Part shown: piece after piece, positions 34,483 through 44,621 of the stretch
Position numbering within the stretch: position 1 is the stretch's first letter
Layout of the letters: every line of letters begins with the position of its first letter
DNA from: Nitrospirillum iridis
GTDB taxonomy: Bacteria; Pseudomonadota; Alphaproteobacteria; Azospirillales; Azospirillaceae
Direction of reading: 5' to 3'
Length of the DNA stretch: 64,000 bases
Assembly (NCBI RefSeq): GCF_014205765.1
Contig: NZ_JACIIZ010000001.1
Location: forward strand, 615,100 to 679,099
Notes under the pieces: generated by a model
Database searches by the model: none
Seen by the model: only the letters and a program-made list of their open reading frames with translations
Told to the model about the DNA's origin: nothing
Made by a program: the position numbers and the translations under genes

Positions 34483-35471
34483 GCGTGGGTCCCCGTTTGC
34501 TTGGCGCGGCGTTCGCTGGTCTCTGAGCCGGGCATCATCAGGCGGGCGAGCGAAGTGGGTGAAAGCGGTGTCAGGCCATCGGCGGCGCGCGGGCTGGCGC
34601 TGGCGTCGCACAGGGCGAGCCCCGCCTCATGCGCGGCGGTCAGCATGCTGCCCAGACGCCGGGCCATGTCGAGACGGGTGGTCAGCAGGCGCCGGGCACC
34701 CAGGGCGCGGAAGGCGCGGGCCATTTCCGCGGCCTCCACCGGATCCATGCCGGCAGGCATCACCAACACCGGCTCGATGTCGGCGGCCACCAGGAAATCG
34801 CGCAAATCGTTCAGGTCGGCCTGATTGTAGGGATTGCGCCCAGCGCTGTCGACCAGCACCTGTTCGGCCCCCCGCTGCACGTCCAGCGCGTCGGCCAGGG
34901 CCAGCGGATCCTCCACCGTCATCAGGCGCAGCTTCAGGACGCGGGTGAAGGCCGCCAGCTGGTCGATGCCGCCGGCGCGCACGGTGTCGGTCGAAATGAC
35001 CCCCACCGGCCGGCCCTTCAAGGCCGCGCGGGCGCACAGTTTCGCCACCGTCAGCGTCTTGCCGGCGCCGGGCGGCCCCACCAGCATCAGCGGCTTGGGG
35101 AAGCGGCCCTCGGGCAGGGGTTGGAAGGCGAAGACGGATTCCAGGGCCGCGGCCAGCAGGGTCTGGGCGTCCTTGGCGTCGAAATCGGCGATGCTGTCCA
35201 TCAGCCGCTGGTTCAGGTCGGCCGGCAGGCCGTGGCGGAACAGGATGTCCGTCACCTGGTCGGCCGGGTTGGGGGCCATCGGGTCGTGATAGCGGTCGTT
35301 GAGGGAAGCCATGCCGGAACCGGGGATGGACTCCTCCACCGCCGCCGTCACCCGGACGCCGACCCCTTCCTCCTCGCGCGTGGCGACGATGATGGCGTCA
35401 TCCCCCAGCACCTCCCGCACAAGGCGCATCGCCTCGCCCATGGTTGGGGCGTGAAAGGACTTCAGCCGCAT
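34479..35471 (-). CDS. flhF: FlhF SRP-type GTPase for polar flagellar placement
   Basis: 330 aa. N-terminal B domain begins MRLKSFHAPTMGEAMRLVREVLGDDAIIVATREEEG, the classic FlhF opening; NG domain with P-loop VGPPGAGKTLTVAKL, ISTDTVRAGGIDQLAAF and DSAGRNPYNQADLNDL (G3/DxxGR). The C-terminal GTPase closing motif LTTRLDMARRLGSML fits. FlhF selects the pole for flagellum assembly. Together with FlhG it indicates a polar, FlhF-dependent flagellum. It is separated from flhA by 403 bp holding a CtrA-like site. Confidence 0.94.
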   Translation of the reverse strand: MRLKSFHAPTMGEAMRLVREVLGDDAIIVATREEEGVGVRVTAAVEESIPGSGMASLNDRYHDPMAPNPADQVTDILFRHGLPADLNQRLMDSIADFDAKDAQTLLAAALESVFAFQPLPEGRFPKPLMLVGPPGAGKTLTVAKLCARAALKGRPVGVISTDTVRAGGIDQLAAFTRVLKLRLMTVEDPLALADALDVQRGAEQVLVDSAGRNPYNQADLNDLRDFLVAADIEPVLVMPAGMDPVEAAEMARAFRALGARRLLTTRLDMARRLGSMLTAAHEAGLALCDASASPRAADGLTPLSPTSLARLMMPGSETSERRAKQTGTHA

Positions 35472-35874
35472 GATTGTCCTGCCCTAGGGGCCATATCCAC
35501 TCCACCTCCCCACAGGGGCCCACCCCCTGCGGGACCCTGCCACCGGCGCCGCGCCGGCTGCACCCGCCGTCGCGGCCTCTCGAAACCCTGGCGCCGGACC
35601 TGATGGGCCGGCTTCGCCTGACGATTTCCCCTCGGGCGCATGCCCCCATCGTGCGCCCAACCGGCGCGGATGATGGGAGCCTGTCTGCCGCCCAGTGGAC
35701 AAATACGTCAAGGTAAGGATGGCATTTTATCAGTACCGTTGCATCAGCGATCAGGGTGCGGGCGCAACACTTACCCGCCAGCGTGCTTTTTACGCCGCTT
35801 ATGCTTAATTTTACGTTAGCTAAAATGCACGGCAATGCCCTTTTAAGGTCCCCCGCGCCGGCGGCATGCCCCGC
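35472..35874. other. 403-bp gap upstream of flhF, regulatory
   Basis: The half next to flhF is GC-rich with no coding-like frame; the half next to flhA is AT-richer (TTTTTACGCCGCTTATGCTTAATTTTACG region) and carries a CtrA-like motif at 35805-35819. No gene is supported here. Confidence 0.5.
35805..35819 (-). promoter_or_regulatory. Near-consensus CtrA binding site
   Basis: TTAA-TTTTACG-TTAG, i.e. TTAA-N7-TTAA with one mismatch, in the flhA-flhF gap about 335 bp upstream of the flhF start. CtrA is encoded in the same window, and class II flagellar genes are its known targets in Caulobacter. Distance to flhF implies a long leader unless the promoter lies nearby. Confidence 0.45.
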
Positions 35875-38025
35875 TTAGACCTGTCCCAGCGTCTTGATCT
35901 TGGCCTTGGGGTGGATCTCATTTTGCGACATGACGGCGGTGGCCGGGCGGAATCGCTCGATGATGGAGCGGACGAAGGGCCGGATGCCCGGACTGGTCAG
36001 CATCACCGGCGACTCACCCATCATGGCGTGGCGGTCATAGGTCTGGCGAACGGCGGTGATGAACTGCTGCAGGCGCGAGGGCGCCATGGCCAGGTTGCGC
36101 TCGTCGCCTTCGCCCACGATGGACTCGGCGAAGGCCTGTTCCCATTCCGGCGACAGGGTGATGAGGGGAATGTAGCCCTGGTCGTTGGTGTGGTTGTCGG
36201 AAATTTGGCGGGCCAGGCGGGCGCGCACGTGTTCCGTGATCTGGGTGATGTTGCGGGTATAACCCGTGGCCTCCGACACGCCTTCCAGAATGGCGGGCAG
36301 GTCGCGGATGGAGATGCGTTCGCCCAGCAGGCTTTGCAGCACACGCTGCAAGGCGCCCACGCCGATCTGGCCGGGGATGACGTCGGCCACCAGCTTCTGC
36401 TGTTCCTTGGTCAGTTCGTCCAGCAGCTTCTGCGTCTCGGCGTAGGACAGCAGGTCCGCCATGTTGTCGCGCACCACCTCGGTCAGGTGGGTGGTCAGCA
36501 CGGTGGGCGGGTCGACGACGGTGAAGCCCTTGAACAGCGCCTCCTCGCGGTACGCCGGTTCGATCCACATGGCGGGCAGGCCAAAGGTCGGCTCCGTCGT
36601 CACCTCGCCCGGCAACTGGATGGGCTCGCCCCGGGGATCCATGCACAACAGCATGTTGGGGCGCACGTCGCCCCGGCCGGCCTCGATCTCCTTGATGCGG
36701 ATGACGTAGCTGTTGGGCGGCAGCTGCAAATTGTCCTGGATGCGCACGGCCGGCATGATGATGCCGATCTCGCTGGCCAACTGGCGGCGCAGGCCCTTGA
36801 TCTGGTCGGTCAGGCGATGGCCGGCGTCGGTGTTGATCAGCGACAGCAGGCCATAGCCCAGTTCCAGGCGGATGAGGTCGATGGCCAGGGCGGAGGAGAT
36901 GGGCTCCTCCGGCGCTGGGGCGGGCGGGCCCCCGGGTCCCCCGGGGGCGCCCGGGGCGCCGCCGGCCATGGCCTCGGCGGGCTGGTCGCCCCGCGCCTTG
37001 CGCAAGCGGGGCAGGTAGTAGGCGCCGGCGAACAGGGCGATGGCCAGGGAGATGAAGGGCAGGAAGGGCAGGCCCGGCAGCAGGGCCAGGGCGCAGAGCA
37101 GGAAGGCGCTGAGGCCCATCGCGGCGGGATAGAAGCTCAGCTGCCCGAACAGCGCCTTGTCGGCCGACCCGGACGAACCGGATTTCGACACCATCAGGCC
37201 GGCGGCCAGCGAGACGATCAGCGCCGGGATCTGGCTGACCAGGCCGTCGCCGATGGTCAGCTGGGTGTAGGTGGCCCCGGCCTTCAGGAACGACATGTTC
37301 TTCTGGCCGACGCCGATGATCATGCCGACAACGACGTTGATGAAGGTGATGACCATGCCGGCCACGGCGTCGCCGCGCACGAACTTCGACGCGCCGTCCA
37401 TGGCGCCGAAGAACTGGCTTTCCTCTTCCAGTTCGCGGCGGCGCTTCTTGGCCTCGCCCTCTTCGATCAGGCCGGCCGACAGGTCGGCGTCGATGGCCAT
37501 CTGCTTGCCGGGCATGCCGTCCAGGGTGAAGCGGGCCGCCACTTCGGCGATACGGCCGGAACCCTTGGTGATGACGGTGAAGTTCACCATCACCAGGATA
37601 GCGAAGACCGTCACGCCGATGATGAAGTTGCCCCCCATGATGAAGCCGCCAAACGCCTGGATGACGTGGCCGGCGGCCTGGGTGCCTTCATGCCCGTGGC
37701 CCAGGATCAAGCGGGTCGAGGCCATGTTGAGCGCCAGGCGCAACATGGTGGACACCAGCAGGATGGTGGGGAAGGAGCTCATCTCCAGCGGTTTCTGGAT
37801 GCTGAGCACCGTCATCAGGATGAGGACGGAGAAGGTGAAGGAAACGGCGAGCCCGAAATCCAGCAGGAAGGTGGGCAGGGGAATGACCAGCATGACCAGG
37901 ATGGTCACGATGCCCAGCGCGAACAGAATCTCCGTCCGCTTCAGCAAGGCTGGCCCGGCCGTGCGCGCGCTCCCGAGGAAGGTGGCGAGCGGATTGTTGC
38001 CGGAGGCCGCGGTCTGGTCAGCCAT
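35875..38025 (-). CDS. flhA: Flagellar export gate protein FlhA
   Basis: 716 aa. Eight hydrophobic helices in the first ~330 residues, with the FHIPEP-type region VARFTLDGMPGKQMAIDADLSAGLIEEGEAKKRRRELEEESQFFGAMDGASKFVRGDAVAG, diagnostic for FlhA, then a Pro/Gly/Ala-rich linker (PGAPGGPGGPP) and the C-terminal cytoplasmic nonameric ring domain (LELGYGLLSLI, PVRIQDN-like VRIQDNLQLPPNSY, VVDPPTVLTTHL). It forms the proton-driven export gate at the basal body. It follows flbD by 33 bp. Confidence 0.97.
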   Translation of the reverse strand: MADQTAASGNNPLATFLGSARTAGPALLKRTEILFALGIVTILVMLVIPLPTFLLDFGLAVSFTFSVLILMTVLSIQKPLEMSSFPTILLVSTMLRLALNMASTRLILGHGHEGTQAAGHVIQAFGGFIMGGNFIIGVTVFAILVMVNFTVITKGSGRIAEVAARFTLDGMPGKQMAIDADLSAGLIEEGEAKKRRRELEEESQFFGAMDGASKFVRGDAVAGMVITFINVVVGMIIGVGQKNMSFLKAGATYTQLTIGDGLVSQIPALIVSLAAGLMVSKSGSSGSADKALFGQLSFYPAAMGLSAFLLCALALLPGLPFLPFISLAIALFAGAYYLPRLRKARGDQPAEAMAGGAPGAPGGPGGPPAPAPEEPISSALAIDLIRLELGYGLLSLINTDAGHRLTDQIKGLRRQLASEIGIIMPAVRIQDNLQLPPNSYVIRIKEIEAGRGDVRPNMLLCMDPRGEPIQLPGEVTTEPTFGLPAMWIEPAYREEALFKGFTVVDPPTVLTTHLTEVVRDNMADLLSYAETQKLLDELTKEQQKLVADVIPGQIGVGALQRVLQSLLGERISIRDLPAILEGVSEATGYTRNITQITEHVRARLARQISDNHTNDQGYIPLITLSPEWEQAFAESIVGEGDERNLAMAPSRLQQFITAVRQTYDRHAMMGESPVMLTSPGIRPFVRSIIERFRPATAVMSQNEIHPKAKIKTLGQV

Positions 38026-38058
38026 GGTCTCTCTTTCCGGTCCCGGTCAGGGGGCCGA

Positions 38059-39471
<1,413 letters not shown>

Positions 39472-39532
39472 CGCTCACAACCCTTTCAAACCAGGGCGCC
39501 CCACATGGGCGGCGCCCTATTCGCCCCTAGTG

Positions 39533-40468
39533 TCAGTCGTAATGGCTCAGCCGCAGTTCAGGCGGCAGAACCGTGTTCATCATCATTTCCAGCCGGCGCG
39601 GATTCTCCTGCCGGGCGATGGAGATGGCGCCCAGCATGAACAGCGTGTCCACGATGGTCTGGGCGTCGGTGTTGCGTTCCAGCTTCCCGGCCAGCGGCGC
39701 CAGCGCCATGTTGCCCACCAACGCGCCATAGAACGTCGTCAGCAGGGCGATGGCCATGGCGGGGCCGATGGCGGCCGGGTCCTGAAGGTTGCCCAGCATC
39801 TGCACCAGGCCCACCAGCGTGCCGATCAGGCCCATGGCCGGCGCCACTTCCGACGCGCGGCGCAGGACGGCGGCGGCGTGGCGGGAGCGGGCCTGCTGCG
39901 CCTCGATCTCCGTGCGGAGGATGCGTTCCACATCCTCGGCCGCGATGCCGTCCACCACCAGTTCGATGGCGCGGGCCTGTAGGGGCTCCACACCCTTGTC
40001 CTTCAACAGCGGCTGCAGGGTCAGCGGGCCGTTGCGCCGCGCGGCCTCCGCCATCTGCAGCACATAGCCCGAAACGTCGGCCATGTCGGAAACCGGCCGC
40101 ATCAGGGCCCGCGTCAGCTGGCGGCGGCAGGCAGTCAGGTCTTCCCGCGCGAAGGAGACGATGGTGACGGCGATGGTGCCGCCCACGACGATCATCAGCG
40201 ACGGCACGTTGATGAAGGCGCGGGCATGCCCGCCGAAAGCCAGGGCCGAGAATACCAGGGCGAAGCCGGCCGCCAGGCCCAGCACGGTGGTCAGGTCCAG
40301 CCCATGACGTATCCGCACCGGTTCCGGCAGCGGGGCGGACGCGGGATGGGGAGCCCCCTTGGCCTCGTTCGCCGCTTCCGGCGCCGGCACCGGCGCCGCT
40401 GCTGCCGCGCCCGTCCGTCCGCCGGGGGCGGCGGCGCGCAAGGTTGGGGAAGGGGGACGGGTGTTCAC
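39533..40468 (-). CDS. MotA/PomA-like flagellar stator subunit
   Basis: 311 aa inner-membrane protein. After a Pro/Ala-rich cytoplasmic extension of about 55 residues come helices LTTVLGLAAGFALVFSALAF, INVPSLMIVVGGTIAVTIVSF, then the MotA/PomA pore segment GLIGTLVGLVQMLGNLQDPAAIGPAMAIALLTTFYGALVGNMALAPLAGKLE. The closing IARQENPRRLEMMMNTVLPPELR is typical of PomA/MotA. The N-terminal extension is unusual. Start is GTG 40468 with GAGAG upstream. It sits between fliN and flbD; MotB-type partner genes are absent here. Confidence 0.85.
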   Translation of the reverse strand: MNTRPPSPTLRAAAPGGRTGAAAAAPVPAPEAANEAKGAPHPASAPLPEPVRIRHGLDLTTVLGLAAGFALVFSALAFGGHARAFINVPSLMIVVGGTIAVTIVSFAREDLTACRRQLTRALMRPVSDMADVSGYVLQMAEAARRNGPLTLQPLLKDKGVEPLQARAIELVVDGIAAEDVERILRTEIEAQQARSRHAAAVLRRASEVAPAMGLIGTLVGLVQMLGNLQDPAAIGPAMAIALLTTFYGALVGNMALAPLAGKLERNTDAQTIVDTLFMLGAISIARQENPRRLEMMMNTVLPPELRLSHYD

Positions 40469-40533
40469 CGGGCTCTCGTCTCTTGATGCTGGTCTGGATG
40501 CTGGCGTCTTCGGCTTTAGGCGGGGGTTCGGGA

Positions 40534-40836
40534 TCAGGTGCGCTCGGACTTGATGATTTCCGTCATGGTCACGCCCAGGCGGTCTTCCACCACCACCACT
40601 TCGCCACGGGCGACCAGGCGGTTGTTAACGTAGATGTCGATGGCTTCACCCACCTTGCGGTCCAATTCCACCACGGCGCCGCGGCCCAGCTTCAGCAGCT
40701 GGCTCACTTGCATGGTGCATTTGCCCAGCACGGCGGAAATCTGAACCGGGATGTCGTAGACGGCCTCCAGGTCTTTCACGATCGGGGCGCCATCGGCGTC
40801 CATGCCTGTTTGGCCGTCGAAATCGTCCAGGCTCAT
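40534..40836 (-). CDS. fliN: Flagellar motor switch protein FliN
   Basis: 100 aa, a single SpoA/FliN domain of the C-ring: VYDIPVQISAVLGKCTMQVSQLLKLGRGAVVELDRKVGEAIDIYVNNRLVARGEVVVVEDRLGVTMTEII, almost a textbook FliN. It forms the base of the switch complex with FliM and FliG and interacts with FliH. It lies between fliH and the MotA-like gene. Confidence 0.96.
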   Translation of the reverse strand: MSLDDFDGQTGMDADGAPIVKDLEAVYDIPVQISAVLGKCTMQVSQLLKLGRGAVVELDRKVGEAIDIYVNNRLVARGEVVVVEDRLGVTMTEIIKSERT

Positions 40837-40975
40837 CGCTTCCCTCGTTTCTCAACCCCGGGGCCGCAGGCCCCGTCCATGTTCCCCATAACACAGTTCC
40901 CCATAACACAAGGGGGGCATCGCATAACACCCTGGCCCGACAAGGCCTATTCGCACGACGATATCCGTCGGGGCG

Positions 40976-41686
40976 TCACTCCGCCGCCGCGCGGCCATCC
41001 TCCAGCGGCCGGCCCAAATTGCCGGCGATGCGGTCGATCTCCGCCCACAGCGCCGCCACGTCGCGCTCGGCGCCGCCATCACCCCAGTCGGCCTTGCAGT
41101 CCAGCTCGCCCGCGCGGGGATCGGCCACCACGGCGACGGAACCGGCGAAGCCCTGGCGCGCCGCCATGTCCTCGATCTTTTCCTTGATGGGGGCCAGCCA
41201 GTTCTCATGCACCCGCACCAATAGGCGCGGTTCGTCCGACAGCTCCGCCAGGAAGGAGGACACCGTCGCTTCCACCTCCACCAGGCCGTGGCGCTTGACC
41301 ATCGCCGGGAAGATCTTGCGGACGATGGCCAGCGCGATCCGCACGGTGTTCTGCGACCGCAAGGCCCGGGCCTGCGTCTCCGCCTGGATCAGCTGGGCGA
41401 CACTGCCCTGCAGCTGGCCCAGCACGTGGGCCAGCGCCTGCGCCGACTGGTCGGCGCCGGCCGCCATGCCCTCGGCGTGGCCCTGGGCGTAGCCCGCCTC
41501 GCGGGCCATGCGCACCTGTTGCTGCAGGTCGGCCAGGCTGAAGGTCGGTTCCGGCGGCGGCGGGGGTGGGGGCGGTGGTTCCGGCGGCCGCTCCGGCATC
41601 GGCGGCGGCAAATCCTCCGCCACCTCGACGCGGCGGCCCTCGGGGTCGAAGGAATTGTCGAACAGGAACCTGCGGATGTTGGTCAT
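40976..41686 (-). CDS. fliH: Flagellar assembly protein FliH (FlbE-like)
   Basis: 236 aa. A short N-terminus starting TNIRRFLFDNSFD is followed by a proline run (PERPPEPPPPPPPPPEP), then helices with FliH-like GYAQGHAEGMAAGADQSAQAL (GxxxG pattern) and a C-terminal FliH domain (VRIALAIVRKIFPAMVKRHG, VRVHENWLAPIKEKIEDM, ELDCKADWGDGGAERDVAALWAEI). FliH regulates FliI and docks it at FliN. ATG 41686 lies 16 bp after the fliF stop. The fliF-fliH junction lacks fliG. Confidence 0.88.
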   Translation of the reverse strand: MTNIRRFLFDNSFDPEGRRVEVAEDLPPPMPERPPEPPPPPPPPPEPTFSLADLQQQVRMAREAGYAQGHAEGMAAGADQSAQALAHVLGQLQGSVAQLIQAETQARALRSQNTVRIALAIVRKIFPAMVKRHGLVEVEATVSSFLAELSDEPRLLVRVHENWLAPIKEKIEDMAARQGFAGSVAVVADPRAGELDCKADWGDGGAERDVAALWAEIDRIAGNLGRPLEDGRAAAE

Positions 41687-41702
41687 AGGCTCACGTCCGC
41701 GC

Positions 41703-43361
41703 TCAATTTTCCTGGTACAGCCAGTTGCGGATGATGGACACGGCCTCCTCCGGATGTTTCTCGACGATCTCACCCACCTTGCGCAGCGAGGACGCGCGAA
41801 CGCGGCCGTCCACCCGGTTGATGTCGATCATCTGTTCCAGTTCCTCGTTGGCCTGTGCCGCCTCCAGCGCCAATTCGCGGGCCAGGGCGCCGCCGCCGGG
41901 GCCCGCCAACTGGGGCACGCCGCTGTCGGACAGCAGGTCCGGCTCCTCGTCCAGCTGGGGCGTGCGGTCCAGGGCGCGCGCGACCAGCGGCCGGATGACC
42001 AGCAGGATGACCAGGATGGCGACGATGGCCAGCACGATGGTCTCGGCGATGCGGAACACGTCCTGCTTGGGCAGGCCGAACAGCGTCTCTTCCTTGGCGT
42101 CCAGTTCGCCTTCGGGGGTGGCGAACTTCATGCTGACGACGTCAACCGTGTCCCCGCGTGAGCCGTCATAGCCGATGGAGGAACGCACCAGCGACGCCAG
42201 CTTCTGCAACTCGTCGTCCGAGCGCGGCTGGTACTGGGCGACCCCCTTGTCGTCGGGCGCGTAGTTGCCGTCGACCAGCACGGCGACCGACAAGCGGCGC
42301 ACCTGGCCCGCCTCGCGCTCATGGACCTTCACGGTCTTGCTGATCTCGTAATTGATGCGCTCGTTGGCCTTGGTGCTCTTGGAACTGGACGCGCCGTTGC
42401 TGGCGTTCTCGGCGTTGGCGGAGGGCAGGTTGTTGGCCACCGTCACCGGGTCCTGGCCTTCCTTGTTGATGTCTTCCGAGTTCTCGTTGTTGGTCTCGGT
42501 CGAGCGCACGACCTGGCTGTCGGGGTCGAAGATCTCGCTGTTGGTGGTGATGCGGTCGAAATCCATGTCGACCGTCACCTCGGCCCGCACCTTGCCCATG
42601 CCCACGGTGCGGCCCACGATCTCCTCGACCTTGTCGGTCAGGCGCTGCTGATAAGCGAGGCGCTTTTCCTCCGCCGTCGCCATCATGGCTTCCTTGCTGT
42701 CGGACCCCATGCCGCGGGCCAGCAGGTTGCCCTTGTCGTCCACCACCGACACCATGTCGGGCTGCAGCCCCGGCACCGACGCGGCGATCAGGTGCTGGAT
42801 GCTGGCGACCTGTTCCTTTTTCATCTGCTGGCCGGGGCGCAGGCGCAGGACGACGCTGGCGGTGGCCTTCTGCGTGTCGCGGCTGAACAGCTCCCGCTTG
42901 GGCAGCACGAGGTGGATGCGCGACTGCTGCACCGGGGCCAGCGTGTTCACCGTGCGCGACAACTCACCCTCCAGCGCGCGCAGCTGCTGGACGGACTGCA
43001 TGAAGCTGGTGGTGCCCAGGCCCTCAGGCTGGTTGAAGATTTCGTAGCCGACATTGCCGCCGGTGGGCAGGCCCTGTTGGGCCATCAGCATGCGGATGCG
43101 CCCCACCTGGTCGGCGGGCACCTCGATCCGGGTGCTGTCGGGGCTGACCTGATAGGGCACCTTGGGCTGCATCTGGTCCAGCTGCTGCACGATGGCGCCG
43201 CCGTCGCTGGGCGACAGGTCGCTGTACAGCAGGGCCATGTTGGGCGACGAGCCGTTGAACAGCAGGAAGCCGAACAGGGCGATGATCAGCAGGGCCACGC
43301 CACCGATGGCGCCCAGCCGCACCGGGCCCAGATTACGCAAGGTCTGCAAAAGGTTTTCCAA
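41703..43361 (-). CDS. fliF: Flagellar MS-ring protein FliF
   Basis: 552 aa from the TTG at 43361, which has GGGAG seven bases upstream and gives the usual FliF N-terminus (ENLLQTLRNLGPVR); a GTG at 43385 would add eight residues but lacks a ribosome binding site. Two membrane helices (GAIGGVALLIIALFGFLLF and ETIVLAIVAILVILLVIRPL) flank the YscJ-like ring-building domains (ALLYSDLSPSDGGAIVQQLDQM; QSRIHLVLPKRELFSRDTQKATASVVL). The C-terminal tail VEKHPEEAVSIIRNWLYQEN is the FliG-binding part. It is the first gene of the minus-strand flagellar run. Confidence 0.96.
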   Translation of the reverse strand: MENLLQTLRNLGPVRLGAIGGVALLIIALFGFLLFNGSSPNMALLYSDLSPSDGGAIVQQLDQMQPKVPYQVSPDSTRIEVPADQVGRIRMLMAQQGLPTGGNVGYEIFNQPEGLGTTSFMQSVQQLRALEGELSRTVNTLAPVQQSRIHLVLPKRELFSRDTQKATASVVLRLRPGQQMKKEQVASIQHLIAASVPGLQPDMVSVVDDKGNLLARGMGSDSKEAMMATAEEKRLAYQQRLTDKVEEIVGRTVGMGKVRAEVTVDMDFDRITTNSEIFDPDSQVVRSTETNNENSEDINKEGQDPVTVANNLPSANAENASNGASSSKSTKANERINYEISKTVKVHEREAGQVRRLSVAVLVDGNYAPDDKGVAQYQPRSDDELQKLASLVRSSIGYDGSRGDTVDVVSMKFATPEGELDAKEETLFGLPKQDVFRIAETIVLAIVAILVILLVIRPLVARALDRTPQLDEEPDLLSDSGVPQLAGPGGGALARELALEAAQANEELEQMIDINRVDGRVRASSLRKVGEIVEKHPEEAVSIIRNWLYQEN

Positions 43362-43623
43362 GGTCCGCTCCCGGCCGGCGGTCACCGAAAAATCACAGGG
43401 GAGTCTATACTGTCGACTCAGCGTTTGCGAGGATTCTGGGAACGTTCAGGGAATGAAACAGGGGGTGCCCGGCAAAATTTTCCTACACCTTGGAAAGTGT
43501 GTCATTTGCGTCACGCATTTTGCCAGGGTGGGCGGTGTTGCATTCAACAAGGGTTGCTCGGGGCATTGTTTTTGCAAATTGCAACGATTCAGAAGCGGGC
43601 GGCCCTTGACTTTATTTCGGTGA

Positions 43624-43631
43624 TTAGCTAA
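43624..43631. promoter_or_regulatory. Palindrome upstream of the ArsR-type gene
   Basis: TTAGCTAA, an eight-base perfect palindrome, starts 19 bases before the ATG of the SdpR-like repressor, where an autorepression operator would be expected. The flanks (GTGA / ATACC) are not symmetric, so the site is only a candidate. Confidence 0.3.
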
Positions 43632-43642
43632 ATACCATTCCC

Positions 43643-43948
43643 ATGAATCGCGTCTTCAAAGCCCTGGCCGATCCCAGCCGCCGCCGCATCCTGCAGTTGC
43701 TGCGCGATGGGCCGCTGTCCGCCGGTGATATCGCCCGCCACTTCGATCTGGCCAAGCCCACGCTGTCCGGCCATTTCGCCGTGCTGCGCGAGGCCGATCT
43801 GGTGGACCAGGAACGCCAGGGCACCACCATCTACTACCGCCTGAAGCTGTCGGTGCTGGAGGAGGCGCTGTCGGGCCTCATGGACAGCATGGGGATAGGG
43901 CAGGGAGAGCCGGGGGCGGCGGGCGACCTGCTGAAACAGGAGAAATAG
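43643..43948 (+). CDS. ArsR-family (SdpR-like) autorepressor
   Basis: 101 aa winged-helix repressor: FKALADPSRRRILQLLRDGPLSAGDIARHFDLAKPTLSGHFAVLREADLVDQERQGTTIYYRLKLSVLEEAL. The opening FKALADPSRRRIL and the helix-turn-helix KPTLSGHFAVL are those of the SdpR branch of ArsR proteins. It lacks the CxC metal site of metal-sensing members. The SdpI-like gene starts four bases after its stop, so the two form an operon like the Bacillus sdpRI pair, in which SdpI recruits and inactivates SdpR. Confidence 0.88.
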   Translation: MNRVFKALADPSRRRILQLLRDGPLSAGDIARHFDLAKPTLSGHFAVLREADLVDQERQGTTIYYRLKLSVLEEALSGLMDSMGIGQGEPGAAGDLLKQEK

Positions 43949-43952
43949 CGTC

Positions 43953-44621
43953 ATGTCCGCGCGCACCCATTGGATTCTCACGGTTCAGATCCTGGCGCTG
44001 ATGGTGGGCGCCAGCATGTATACGCTGTGGCGGCTGGGGCCGGACGTGTCGTTGCCGGTGCATTTCGATGCCGCCGGTCATCCAACCCGTTTCGCCCACG
44101 CCCCCTGGGCGTTGGGGATTGGGCCGCTGATGGCGCTGGTCCTGGCCGTGGCGTTGCCGCTGATGGCGCGTCTCCTGCCGATGGCGGAGAATCTGGAGCG
44201 GTCGGCCGCCGCCTGGCGCATATCCCGCCTGTCCGTCCTGGGCGTGCTGGCGATGACGCATCTGGGGCTGGCGGTCACGGCCTTGGGGCATCCGATGGAT
44301 CTGCGACGGCTGCACGCCTTCGCGCTGGGCCTGGCCATGGCGGTGATCGGCAATGTCCTGGGCAAGGTGCGGCCCAACCATCTGTTGGGCATCCGCACGC
44401 CCTGGACCAAGGCCGACGACTGGGTGTGGGACCGGACGCATCGCTTCGGCGGTTGGCTGACCGTGGCCGGCGGCCTGATCCTGATGGCGCTGGCGCTGTT
44501 CTTGCCCCCGGGCATTCTGCGCGGCCCCAGCCTCAGCGTCAGCGTGGTGATGACCGTGGCGATCATCGCCTGGGTCCGTTCCTACCTCTACTGGCGTGTG
44601 CGGCCAAGCCGCCCGCTTTAG
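43953..44621 (+). CDS. SdpI-family membrane protein
   Basis: 222 aa with six hydrophobic helices. It has the DUF1648-like opening (WRLGPDVSLPVHFDAAGHPTRFAHAPWALGIGPLM) and the SdpI hallmark VRPNHLLGIRTPWTKADDWVWDRTHRFGGWLTVAGGL. In Bacillus SdpI is the immunity protein against the SdpC toxin and a signal transducer for SdpR. No SdpC-like gene is adjacent, so here the pair may sense another envelope stress. The stop overlaps the stop of the convergent MAPEG gene by two bases. Confidence 0.85.
   Translation: MSARTHWILTVQILALMVGASMYTLWRLGPDVSLPVHFDAAGHPTRFAHAPWALGIGPLMALVLAVALPLMARLLPMAENLERSAAAWRISRLSVLGVLAMTHLGLAVTALGHPMDLRRLHAFALGLAMAVIGNVLGKVRPNHLLGIRTPWTKADDWVWDRTHRFGGWLTVAGGLILMALALFLPPGILRGPSLSVSVVMTVAIIAWVRSYLYWRVRPSRPL

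Noticed and set aside
43500..43560. Sigma-54 promoter near the ArsR-type gene (TGGGCGG...TTGCA)
   Set aside because: Spacing between the GG and GC elements is two bases too short for sigma-54.
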